The notes under the pieces were generated by a model. It searched no databases, was not told where the DNA came from, and worked only from the letters and a program-made list of their open reading frames with translations. From Xestospongia muta (taxonomy: Eukaryota > Porifera > Demospongiae > Haplosclerida > Petrosiidae), in the NCBI GenBank assembly GCA_963693285.1, contig OY848923.1:6342920-6406919 (forward strand): a stretch of DNA of 64,000 nucleotides, in the 5' to 3' direction. A program made the position numbers and the translations under genes. Below, in pieces: positions 1-11,400 of the stretch. Positions within the stretch are counted from its first letter, which is position 1. The number at the start of each line of letters is the position of its first letter.

Positions 1-861
1 TGTTAACTACAATTTCTCACAATACATAGGTATGTGTTGAAGAAGACATACAGACAATTGACAAAGGCTGTAAGTACATTTTGATGTGAGGGGTATGTAT
101 ATCCTTTATGACAGATAAATGAATGAATGAATTATTCCAGACATAGATGCATAGTTGTCTGGTAACAATTAGCCTCAAATAGTCATATTAGAGCTAAGAC
201 AAAACACACACCCACATCTTTACATATATGTACAAGAGACAGAAATATCTAGGCAGTAAGGCTAGTGGTCTCAACAGTCTCACTACAACAGCAACAACAA
301 AGTCAATCATAGCAACTACTGTTTTGCTAAACAAGTGTTGTGCTCTTTAGGGAATTTTAACAGTACATTACCATCACAACAGTGCAAATAAAATTATTTT
401 GGTATTCTTAGAACAAGTGAGAGTACAATTAGCACTATGTTTATGTAAAGAACACCTATAAACATTTCGTCCATATTAGCAACATGACTTGATTATCAAC
501 ATACCAACAATTACCAAATCGTACTGATTAACTTCATTACTGGTGTGTTTTCTCTCTTGTATGTAAGAGATTATATAGTAACAACTACTAACAACTACTA
601 AGACACAGTCTTTTAACATCAGTCATCAGTTGTATTCAGTAAATGAAAGTGCTTAAACACATTTAACAACCCAAAGCTTTTACATAAATTTGTTGACTTC
701 ACTAATTGATTCTTATACAAAAAACAGTGTCAGATTGCTCAATAAACTTTCCACAACCTAATTAGTTGATTTAATGCAGGAAATAATAACACAACCAACT
801 AAGTACCAAACATAATAAACACATTATGTTATTGTATTTATTTAAATGATGTACAACAGAA
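1..861. other. AT-rich non-coding sequence
   Basis: I see no open frame with coding character, no RNA gene and no clear repeat. It could hold further exons or the 3' UTR of the minus-strand candidate at 862-1094. Confidence 0.4.
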
Positions 862-1094
862 CTACCACTGCTCAACGTTCTTCATAATACACGTGTAATG
901 AATGTAACTCTGACCCACTAACAATAAAACCATGAATACAACATACACATGAGAGACAAATCGTATGAATACACATGATATGTATTTGACATGTTACCTG
1001 ATAGGAGTTCTCCATCAGGAACAATCTCATGATAAAACGCAAAATAGTGAGAGAAGTCTTTATTTGTGATATTCCAAGGAGAGTCTGATGCCAT
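862..1094 (-). CDS. Candidate two-exon small protein, function unknown
   Basis: On the minus strand an ATG at 1094 opens a frame starting MASDSPWNITNKDF. It runs 32 codons to a donor-like CAG|GTAACA at 998/997. An acceptor-like TTGTTAG ends at 918, and exon 2 (917-862) keeps the frame and stops with TAG, giving 50 residues across an 80-bp intron. Without splicing the frame also stays open to about 919, giving 58 residues, so the intron is not forced. I recognise no domain. The first exon reads like real coding sequence: varied composition, charged and aromatic residues, few AT-biased codons. The exon could instead splice to sequence left of the window. The gene would diverge from the receptor that starts at 1755, so the two may share a promoter region. 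Existence is moderately supported; the function is unknown. Confidence 0.35.
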
Positions 1095-1110
1095 TATGTA
1101 TCTTTAATTT

Positions 1111-1150
1111 TGTGTGCGCGTGTGTGTGTGAGAGAGAGAGAGAGAGCGAG
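1111..1150. repeat. (TG)n(AG)n microsatellite
   Basis: A run of TG/CG dinucleotides passes directly into AG dinucleotides. It lies just upstream of the candidate minus-strand start at 1094. Confidence 0.9.
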
Positions 1151-1692
1151 TAAATGTTATTGATTCACACCTACATTTCTTCATTATAAAAATGAAAGTT
1201 CACTTTGACCTTAACAAACAATAACAAACTATCAGATACATTACAAGTGATTTATAAATAATTATTATAATGAAAATATTATTGATTATCATTTTAAATT
1301 GTCTCAAAACTGACCTTAATTTGGTATTATACACCCTTCAAAGGTCAGAGAATTCACAAGTTCACTATTCAACAACTTTCACTGAATGCCTTCAATGTAC
1401 TGATAGTCCTAATAAAGGTAAGTGTAAAATATAAGACTGAAAACAAACCCGTATCACTAACAAGTCGTATCCAATGTCAGAAAGAATGTTTGTTTACAAC
1501 AAAGTTTACTAATTCCTGAGATAAAAATGCCTTCACTCTTTATATCTTGCACACTCCAAAAATCTAATCGCTTCCTAAACGAACGTATAGCCCTGGACAA
1601 AGAGAAGCCAATAAAAGGCGTGCAATTCATACCGGCACAACGTGGGCAGCTCACGCTAGTAGGCGTGTCGTCCAGCTTAGCAAATTGTCTGG

Positions 1693-1701
1693 TATTTAAA
1701 A
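1693..1701 (+). promoter_or_regulatory. TATA-like box of the first receptor gene
   Basis: TATTTAAAA lies 54 bp upstream of the chosen start codon at 1755. Subfamily genes further on have similar AT boxes at comparable distance, which supports reading it as a core promoter. No transcription start is visible directly. Confidence 0.45.
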
Positions 1702-1754
1702 GGGAGGGTTTTTTGCATTTTTGGCTTCTTGACGTTCAGTTCTGTGGTCTAACA

Positions 1755-4700
1755 ATGCAGTGGTTATTTGCGACAATCTCGTACGGATACTTGCTGTATT
1801 TTTTGCTTCTACTCGTCACCTCTCGAATTACTTTCATCCATTGCGATGAAGTCGACGTAATTGACGTAGGAGGTCGTATTCGAGGCGTTCGAAACCGTTT
1901 GAATAAAGATTTTGTTTTAGGTGGACTGTTTCCAGTTCATTCTGATGCCGACAAAGGCGCAAAGTGCGGAAACATACGTTTAGAGAGAGGCACAGAGAGA
2001 ATGGAAGCTATGCTCTATGCTATAGACCTGATCAACAATGATACCAACCTTCTTCCCAATTTTACATTAGGTTATGATATCAGAGATACATGTAACAGTG
2101 AAAACATTGGACTTGATGAAGCTATTGATCTTGTTGTTACAGGCAATCAACTTGACTTGGAGAGCTGTGGTGACACTTATGGAAGTGGGAACTCTTCCAC
2201 ATCTATACCTACTTCTGTTGTAATTGGTGCTGCATCCAGTGCAGTAAGTGTTCCAGTAGCTACTTTACTTCGCCTGTTTAAAGTCCCTCAGATCAGCTAT
2301 GCATCATCCTCTGCACGTCTTAACAACCGTGATCGTTATAGCTATTTTTTTCGCACTATACCAGCTGATAACCTCCAAGCTGAGGCCATGATTGATTTGT
2401 GCAAGAACTTTGGCTGGAAATATGTATCAACCATTTACACAAACAATTTCTATGGTGAACCTGGAATTGATGAATTTCGAAAATTAGCTGCAAAAAATGA
2501 CATTTGCATTAATGTCGACGAAGGCATTGATTCAGATTTTAATAAAACAGACTTTCAAAGACTAGCTAATCAGTTGGTTAGTTCATCAGCTAATGTTGTA
2601 GTACTATTTGCATCACAAGATAATGCCGATAAACTGTTTGAACAGATCAATATATTAAATACTTTGAATGGCACTAATAGGAGATTTTTATGGATTGCCA
2701 GTGATGCTTGGGCACGCTCAATCAATGTAGTCCATAAATACAATGAATCATTGGCTGGATTATTTGGGATTGCTCCATATACTCAAGTCAGTAATGGTTT
2801 CATGAAATACTTCTCTCAGTTGACTCCATTAACCAATAAGCGTAATCCGTGGTTTGAGGAATTCTATACAGCTTATCGTGGCTGTATTCTCAATTCCTCC
2901 TGCATTCCTTATGTACCTATAACTAGTCTCCCAAAATACAAACAAGGTAATTTTATTCCACTTGTAATAGATGCTGTTTATAGTGCGGCACATGCTATTC
3001 AGGACTTCATAAATGCCAATTGTGACAAGCCATTTACATGGGACAGGAGTTCTATGACGTGTAAAGGAGGAAAGAGAGAATTAACTGGTTCAGTTCTGTT
3101 AGAGTATTTGAGTAACGTATCCTTTGTGAGTCCCACGGGAAGGAAGATTAATTTTAATGATGAGGGCAATGCTGAAGGTCAATATGAGATTCTCAACTAT
3201 CAGCGTGTTAATAATTCTGTTTATGAGTTTATCTCTGTTGGTTTGTGGAATGGTGCCAAACAACCAGGTCAGAAACTCTCTTTTCATCCTCAATTAGAGT
3301 CAAGCCTACAGTTTGGTATCTCAGAGAGCGGAGAGATTCTTACAAGTCGTGAGTCTCAGTGTCAACTTTGTAGATTTGGACAATATAATCGTAGAGTTGA
3401 AGGGTCTTGTTGCAGTACTTGTGATGATTGTCTGGGAAATAGAACTTCGAATTCGAGCTCTGCCACTGAGTGTTCAGAGTGTTCATTCAAGTATTGGGGT
3501 AACAACCCTTTGAATGGCAGTAACAGCTGTGTGTTAATTGATGAGTCATTTCTTAAATACAGTGACCCATGGTCTATTGTGTTAATGATTATAGCTTGTC
3601 TTGGTATTCTCGCTATCATTTTTATAACTATTGTTATGATAAAATACTGGAACACACCAATCGTGAAGTCTTCTGCCAGAGAACAGATGATTTTGTTACT
3701 AATTGGTATTTCTGCATCATTCCTTAGCACTTTCTTCTTTGTCTCTAAACCTTCCAGTGTTATCTGTTTTTTCCAACGATTTAGCTTGTGGTTCTGCTTC
3801 TCGCTAATCCTTGGAGCCATTTTAATTAAACTCATTAGGATAGCTCGTATATTTCTCAGAGCAACATCATCTAGTTCACGACCAAGATTCACAGAACCTT
3901 ACTATCAAATTTTATTCACATTTATTGTCGTCATTGGTCAAATGATATTGTTTTTAATATCATTAATTGTTGTATACCCACAATCATCAGAGGAAAGAAA
4001 ATATCAAGCTGACAACACTTTAGACTTTCCTACTCTCATTATCTCTTGCAGAAATCCTCACATTGCTATGCTCATTATACAGGTTGTCTATGCTACAATT
4101 TTAATCATTGCCTGCAATGCTTTGGCTATTTTGACTATTCGCTTTCCAGAGAACTTTAATGAGTCCAAGTATGTTTCTTTTGCCACATTTGCATTGGGAT
4201 TGATATGGTTAGCATTCATACCTACATACTTTGCCACCGAAGACAAATCTCGTACTGCTGTAATCTCGTTTGCTTTAAACCTAACTGGATTTGTAGTTCT
4301 TTTGTGCATTTTTGGTCCTAGAATATTCATCATGATTTTCCTGCCAGAAAGAAATATACTGAACTTCAGTACACACCAACGAAAGGGAAAATCTACATCT
4401 GTTGATTTAAAAAATCTTGATACTGGTTGTGGTCCTAGTACAATATTTCTTGATGCACAACCTGGTGAGTCATACAGTTAATATGTCATATAGGTTTGTT
4501 CTATAATGTATATATTATACTAAAGTCTGATGATGTTCACCTTTACCATATCTTTGTCTTTTTGTGTTCAATTTCCGATTGCTAAGCTTCTCCAATAGTA
4601 CTTTCTGTTAATGTAGTAAAAATCTATGATCAATATTTTCACATACTTCCTAATTTGTTCTATATTATCCATAACCAAGTATGAACATAAGGACTACATA

Positions 4701-5310
4701 TAAATTTGTGTATAAAATATAGTGAAGACCGTAAAGTGATTAACAAGTTCAAAATAAATATGAATTTAGTTATAGTAAGTTATGCTTTTCGTAAGGTCAT
4801 TGTGAATATATAATACTAGCCTTTAAACTTTGATCTCCTTTTTATCCTATGCACAAAGTTTACTTTTTGCTATACTCAAATATTTTAGCTGTAAACAAGG
4901 GAATGACAAGAGTTAACATAACGTATATAGAGTTCTAAAATACTTAGCAAACAACCTAAAATCAATAACAAACATAACAAATATTACCAAACCACATTAA
5001 TAAACCCTAATATGTACACTGCTATCCAAACAGGAAATGACTATTATGTTACATCATCCTTTTAATAATCAGCCTTCATCATTGTCATTCAACAGTAAAT
5101 AAATAATGGTATTATTTCTTTGTCATATTGTTAGGCACAGCAGCAACAACCAATAATGATTCTCCTCGTAACAGTTATTCCCACAGTAAAATCTGTGATG
5201 ATATTGCTACGTCAGTAAGTCCTAAGAATGTTCATATACTTGTTCCCGAGAAAGACAGTGGGTTATCAAATGGTAGCAGTAGTAGTGTTGAGGATAATAC
5301 AACTGTCTAA
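1755..5310 (+). CDS. mGluR-like class C GPCR with a spliced C-terminal tail
   Basis: A seven-helix surface receptor of the metabotropic glutamate type. The frame is open from 1527, but the ATG at 1755 (MQWLFATISYG) begins a hydrophobic signal peptide and is preferred. Residues about 30-525 form the Venus-flytrap LBD, about 534-595 the cysteine-rich domain, and about 606-862 the 7TM block with the family hallmarks TPIVKSSAREQ and PENFNESKYVSF. A strong donor GTGAGT at 4465 and acceptor TTGTTAG ending at 5134 join 1755-4464 to 5135-5310 in phase, predicting 961 residues. If the intron is retained the protein stops at 4481 with ESYS. The spliced tail is serine-rich and ends NTTV, matching a class I PDZ ligand. 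Pocket residues known from mGluR1 are largely kept: an ERMEAM arginine, IPAD, WIASD and the tyrosine of NFYG. It is the most divergent and probably oldest member here. Confidence 0.85.
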
Positions 5311-5316
5311 TACTTA

Positions 5317-5322
5317 AATAAA
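5317..5322 (+). promoter_or_regulatory. Polyadenylation signal
   Basis: AATAAA starts 7 bp after the stop codon of the spliced second exon. This fits 5135-5310 being the true last exon, with a very short 3' UTR. Confidence 0.5.
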
Positions 5323-6780
5323 TACTTTGTTAACGATTTGTGTGTTTTAAACATTTTTCAATACCCGTTAATTGATATTATAATCACTATATTTTAACCC
5401 CTTGTTTATTACATGATGCACTTTAACACTTAAATGTACTATTTTGCTATATATGTGTGCTATTTGTTAATGTTTTTATGTATAATAATCATTAATCTTC
5501 AACAAGTAAAATGGCGCACAACCTTCCAATCACACCCACCAACTATATGTTCATTACTGAATTGAAAGTATATTATATTATATATATTAGCTGTTGTTGA
5601 TGCCATTATAAATCCTGCTAGCTAGAATCATCAACAAGACAAGTATCTGCTTGCTTTAGAGTACAATGATAATTATGATATCTTTGAGCAAAATCTCCAT
5701 AATAAATTAGAAATGATTTTTTGCTTTAGATGAATTTTGGGCAGAAGGCAAAAAACATCATTTTGTCTTTTCTAGTTTTGTTCCAAAGTGATACCTTTAA
5801 ATATAGCTGGAGTAACTAACTGTATTATAGTTACAGCTTGTGCTTTATCTTTGTCTGAATACACTACTGATGTCTAATGATGTCAGTCTAAAATGTTTTT
5901 TTTGGTATTATAAACTTTTATGGTATCAATCTATGTGATGACACAATATTGATACAAAGTGGTTAAATACATCATATACTCTACATCTCTATTGTATATA
6001 ATATACAACACATGAGCTGCATGTGGTAGTAACACATTGAAACTGACTAGATGTAATTAACTATTAGTAGCAATTCAACTAAAAATACATTGTTTTCTCA
6101 ATCATCACTTGATCTCTTAGAATGAAATATCAGACTACAAATGAGTTCGAAACTGTTATTTTTTTCAAAATTTATTACAAACCAAGTGTGTGTGTGTGTA
6201 TTATATATATATATATATATATATATCACATATTATGTATCCATTGGATCAGAACATTACATGTAACATAATCATATATTTTATATGTATTTGATATAAG
6301 AACGTGTATCTTTTACTAGGAATTAATACTTGCACCGTTTGCATAATTCTACTATGAATGATTAGTATTAAATTACCTATTATGATAAATCAGTTACTTA
6401 TTTTTTAAATTATAGCTAATATAAATAAATAATATCTTACTATAAATAAACTGCAGTCTTAGCATTATGTAATTAATCCATAGCACAGTAAAATCAGTAT
6501 TTTATCAATCAAATTTAATTGTAGTTTACATCAATGGATCTAGAGCTCATGTAAAATTTACTGTATAGTTTGTTGATATATTATACTTTTAAAAGCAAAA
6601 ATTTATACAGTAGTATCTCACATGAATTTGGATCCCATAGTGTTCCACTGGTGAATGCTACAATTAAGTACTTCCTTAAAGTAACACATTAATTTTTACG
6701 GTAGTCATGACAGTCATAAAATTCTTCTTGGATGTTTATAATTACTAGCTGTCATCTAATAGTTCCAGAAAGAACATGCT
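5323..6780. other. Intergenic sequence with a TG/TA microsatellite
   Basis: AT-rich and without coding frames. A (TG)n(TA)n tract lies near 6187-6227. I see nothing else that can be supported. Confidence 0.6.
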
Positions 6781-7900
6781 GACTGTAGTATACTATAAAT
6801 GGAACATAATTATAGAAATTAACAAATTAATAACAATTGCTTACTGGCAGTAACGACTAGTCAAATAATTTTACTAAAATACCAACATCTACCATCATTG
6901 TAGTAACATTCAACTCCATTCCAGTTGGTAACTTCCTTTATCTGTTTCATATCCCTAAAGTCAGTTATGAATTAATATTAATTCTATGTAATCATGATCA
7001 ATATGCATATTTCTACCATACCATGTTATCATTTGATGACCAGCAAGTACGATCTATAATTCAACTGATTCTAAACATGTCTTGTATATACAAACAAACA
7101 GAAATGTTTCACAATTCACTGATCAAAGACTTCATGTGACATTTGATTATATGGGTAACATTGAGGATATGGTTAAAATTTTGAACTATAATCCCTGTCT
7201 TGGATAAAACTACACTAACTCTACCTCTTCAAAGAAATGTCAAAAAGTGTGTTCTCAATACATGTGGGGTAATGACCCTCTTACTGGTAATAATGGCTGT
7301 ATATATAGACGTTGAGTCATATCTTAAACCTTTTGATGCATCATCTATTATACTAATATTGTTAGCTATAATTGATTATTAGCTGTGGTATTTGTGGGTG
7401 GAGTCTTCATATATTTTTGGAATACACCAATTATAAAGTCATCAGGACTTGAAAAATCAAGTGAATGATACACAGAGCACTAATGACTTTTAATACTTGC
7501 TCTCCAATGTACCACACCTCATATTGCATTATTGGTTATTCAAATGCTGTACTTATCTGCTCTAATGATTGCAAGTAATGGACTAGCCATCTTGACAATT
7601 TGATTTCCTCAGAACTTCAATGAATCTAAGTACGTAGCATTTTCTACATTTACATTGGGTTTAACATGGATAGCATTCATCATAACGTATTTGACCACTG
7701 ATAGCCAATTTCAACCATTTGTAATTTCGTTATCTATTTAACTAAGTGCTTTGGCTGTTCTAGTATGTCTGTTGTCTGTTTGTACCAGGGACCTTTATAA
7801 TGATAGTGTGGCCACTGGCCAAGTCAAAATGTTTTTACAACAACGACTGCACACTCAACTCCTCGTGAGATTCACATAATTGAAAAAAACATCATAACTA
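6781..7900 (+). pseudogene. Decayed subfamily C receptor remnant
   Basis: The stretch 6787-6855 resembles the promoter and leader just upstream of 8402, but no start codon or signal peptide follows. From about 7100 the sequence matches the truncated receptor at 9195-9540: end of the LBD, a reduced cysteine-rich part, TM1. After the TM1-TM2 hallmark (7440-7450) it jumps straight to the TM4-TM5 loop and runs through TM5-TM7 to a tail near 7880. Stops and frameshifts are frequent, for example TAA within the cysteine-rich part at 7205 and TAA before TM6. It is a non-functional copy made of two retained blocks. Confidence 0.85.
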
Positions 7901-8260
7901 TATCTACTTACTATCATCAGTCATTACATTAGTCTACAGAATATACTTCATGCTCCAGTAATATTCACATCTATAAATTCTGATTTATTACGCTTGAAAA
8001 CCATTCCCTTTTTAGAAATGTTTAATTTTCTACACAAATTGTTAACATGACAGCAAGAGATTTTCTTACTAACATTACATAGTAGACGACGGACACTAAG
8101 ATGTGATGGTAGTTTATGCTAAATTGTTACTATGATATAAGAATGAGGAAATTAATGTGGTAGCTAGCTTATATAGAGTGTCTAATTCAATTAATGACAT
8201 TATTATACTAGCTAGGAAACATTATATATGTAGATTTCCTGTCACATCATCTGATAGCTC
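7885..8260 (+). repeat. Duplicated 3' flank of subfamily C (copy 1)
   Basis: This non-coding block is nearly identical to 12380-12750, downstream of the intact subfamily C receptor. It shows that the pseudogene at 6.8-7.9 kb and the gene at 8402-12385 arose by tandem duplication that included the 3' flank. Confidence 0.85.
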
Positions 8261-8358
8261 CATTAAAGTAGTGTTGTGTACATTTTTTCTTTGACATTGT
8301 TCCAGGAAAAAAATTTGGTTACTGTATATGTATATTGTATAAACGGAACATATGTAAT

Positions 8359-8365
8359 TATAAAT
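8359..8365 (+). promoter_or_regulatory. TATA-like box
   Basis: TATAAAT lies 37 bp before the ATG at 8402. A degenerate counterpart (TATAGAAA, about 6811) sits in the promoter remnant of the upstream pseudogene. Confidence 0.4.
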
Positions 8366-8401
8366 TAGCAATCGCTCATTGGCAGCAGTACTACTACAGT
8401 C

Positions 8402-11400
8402 ATGGCTGTTTATTTTCTTACGCTAATCATCATCTCCTCAGCGGTCTGTGCTCTACATAATACGCCTCCCGAACTTGTTCTTAAACTTCGAGGCGCAAGA
8501 AATCGTGGCGAACCAAACCGTATAAGAAGAGTTATGGGTGGATTTTTTCCTATTCACATTAGTGAACTTGGAAGCGTGCAATGTAGTGAACCTATAATAT
8601 TTAAAAGCGTGGAGAGACTTGAAAACATGGTATATGCTGTTGATGGCTTCAATAGTATTGTTGAATGTGATATCAGAGATAGTCAAATTATTGATGAAAA
8701 TGATGAGCTGGTATTTTCGAGTGAACAAACGTTCCTTTTGACCTGTCAGTCAAATATAATAGTCACTGCCTTCTTGTACCATGTCAAGTCTCAGTTGAAT
8801 GAACTTCAGCTAGTGCAGTCACAAATGACAACAAAAAAATGTTTTTTGTGGATCGCTAGTGATCTATGGAAAGAAACCATTAATGCTACTAAATACAGTG
8901 ATTCTCTTGTAGGTATGTGGAGGTTTGTGCCCTTTAATGAAGACTCATTCAGTGACTATTTTTCACAACTGTGTCCAGTTAACAATGTATGTAATCCATG
9001 GGTTCAGGAATTGGCTAATTTTATTTTTGACATTAACTGCACCAATACTGCTATCACTGGTGGTGTTGATTACAATCAAAACACTCATATTCCTAATAAA
9101 ACCGATTCTGTTTACATTTTAGTTCATGATATTAATAACTTCCTTGTTGACCAGCTAACAGCTTGGCATTCTAAAGACAGAGTGTGCCAAGGAGGAAATG
9201 TTTCACAATTCACTGATCAAAGACTTCATGTGATATTTGATGATATGGGTAACATTGAGGATATGGTTAAAATTTTGAACTATAATCCCTATCTTGGACA
9301 AAACTACAACAAAATTATCTCTTCAACAGAATGTCAAATGTGTTCTCAATACATGTGGGGTAATGACCCTCTTACTGGTAATAATGGCTGTATAGACGTT
9401 GAAGAGTCATATCTTAAACCTTTTGATGCATCATCTATTATACTAGTAGTGTTAGCTATAATTGGATTATTAGCTGTAGTATTTGTGAGTGGAGGCTTCA
9501 TATATTTTTGGAATACACCAATTGTAAAGTCATCAGGACGAGAGCAAATGATACTGTTACCAACTGGAATAACACTATGTTTTCTGATAACAGTGATATT
9601 TATCCCAAAACCCTCTGTGTCTGTCTTCACTCTTCAAAGGATGGGAGTATGGTTTTGCTTTGCATTAATTATCTCATCTTTATTCTTCAAGTTAGTAAAA
9701 CTGTGTAGATTGCTTACTATGCACAGGACTATCTTCTCTTTCTTTGTGCTCTCTCAGTTACTTTTACTTACTGAGAGTGCAGTTCAATATCATTATGGCA
9801 CTCCCCCTGGATCTGTTCTCCGAGTCACAGGTGATAGAGGTACTAGAATAAGTGGCATCCAAGATCGTGAAGATAAAGATATCATTTTAGGTGGGTTGTT
9901 GAGAGCACATTCACATGATCCTGCATCAGGTGGTGGTAAATGTGGTGAGATTTTTATAGACACAAGTATTGAAAATATGGAAGCCATGTTTTTTGCAATA
10001 GATCTCATTAATAGTCACCCTCACATACTACCTAATATAACACTTGGTTATGATATCAGAGACACTTGTATAAGTGAGAATATAGCTCTTGATGAAAGTG
10101 TTGATCTTACACTTTCAAATGGACGTTTAGAACTTGAAAGTTGCCAGGGATCTCAATCAAGTAATGTTTCAACTAAACCTCCAGTTATTGCTGTTATTGG
10201 AGCAGTAGACAGCTCTGTATCTATTCCAGTTGCCAGCTTATTTCGGTTGTTCAAGGTGCCTCAAATCAGTTACTCATCGACATCTCCTCTTTTAAACAAT
10301 CGTGATCGCTACACTTACTTTTATCGTACTGTACCTCCAGATAATCAACAGGCCCGTGCAATGGTTGACTTAATACTACACTTTGGTTGGTACCATGTGT
10401 CAACTATATATTCAAACAATTTGTATGGTCGACCTGGTATTAATGAATTTCGGCTTCTAGCAGAAGCAAATGGTGTGTGCATTGATTTTAATAATGGTAT
10501 TGAGGAAAACTACATAAAATCTAACTACACATTCCTGGCTAATAAATTAATGAATACCACTGCTAAAGTTGTTGTATTGTTTGCTTCATCACATCATGTT
10601 GAAATGCTATTGACAGAAGTGCAAGCATTGTATTCTTCTGGTACTTCTAAAAGGCGGTTCTTGTGGATTGCCAGTGATACTTGGTCAAATGATTTCGACG
10701 CAAAATATAAAGAAATTACAATTGGAAAATGGGGGACAGCACCATATTCTGAGACAGTGCATTCTTTTGATGACTACTACTCACAACTTACTCCAGCAAC
10801 TAACTTCCGTAATCCATGGTTTACTGAGTTTTATGAGCGATATTATGACTGTAGATCTGGTGTTAACTGTAGTAATAGTAGCGTCACGAATGACCCTAAT
10901 TATCAACAAGACTTTTTCGATTCATTTGTTATTGATGCTGTTTACAGCTTAGCACATGCAATACATAACATTTTAAATGATAGCTGTGAACACCCAATAG
11001 TATGGTATCGTCAAAACCAAACATGTCTTGGACAAAGTCAGGAGTTTAATGGTGAAAATTTATTGAAATATATCAAAGATCTAAACTTTAAAAGTCCGAG
11101 CGGAAACCACATTAATTTTGATGAAGAGGGTAATGTTAAAGCAAAATACAGAATTTACAATTACCAGGTAAAATTATGTGAAAATTGCATCAAAACATTT
11201 GAGATTGTTGATGTCGGCCATTGGGACGGAAGCGCATCACAAAATCGGCTAAGACTTAAATCTAATGTCACAAAGCAGTTTGGTCTTAATGAATCAGGTC
11301 ATATAATTTATCAACTGAAATCACAGTGTCAAGTTTGTAGCCCTGGCTTTTTCAAGCGTGAAATAGCATCTTTATGTTGTGGTATATGTGAGCCTTGTCT

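Noticed and set aside
3362..3892. 176-codon antisense frame inside the first receptor
   Set aside because: A shadow of the receptor frame with no domain character.
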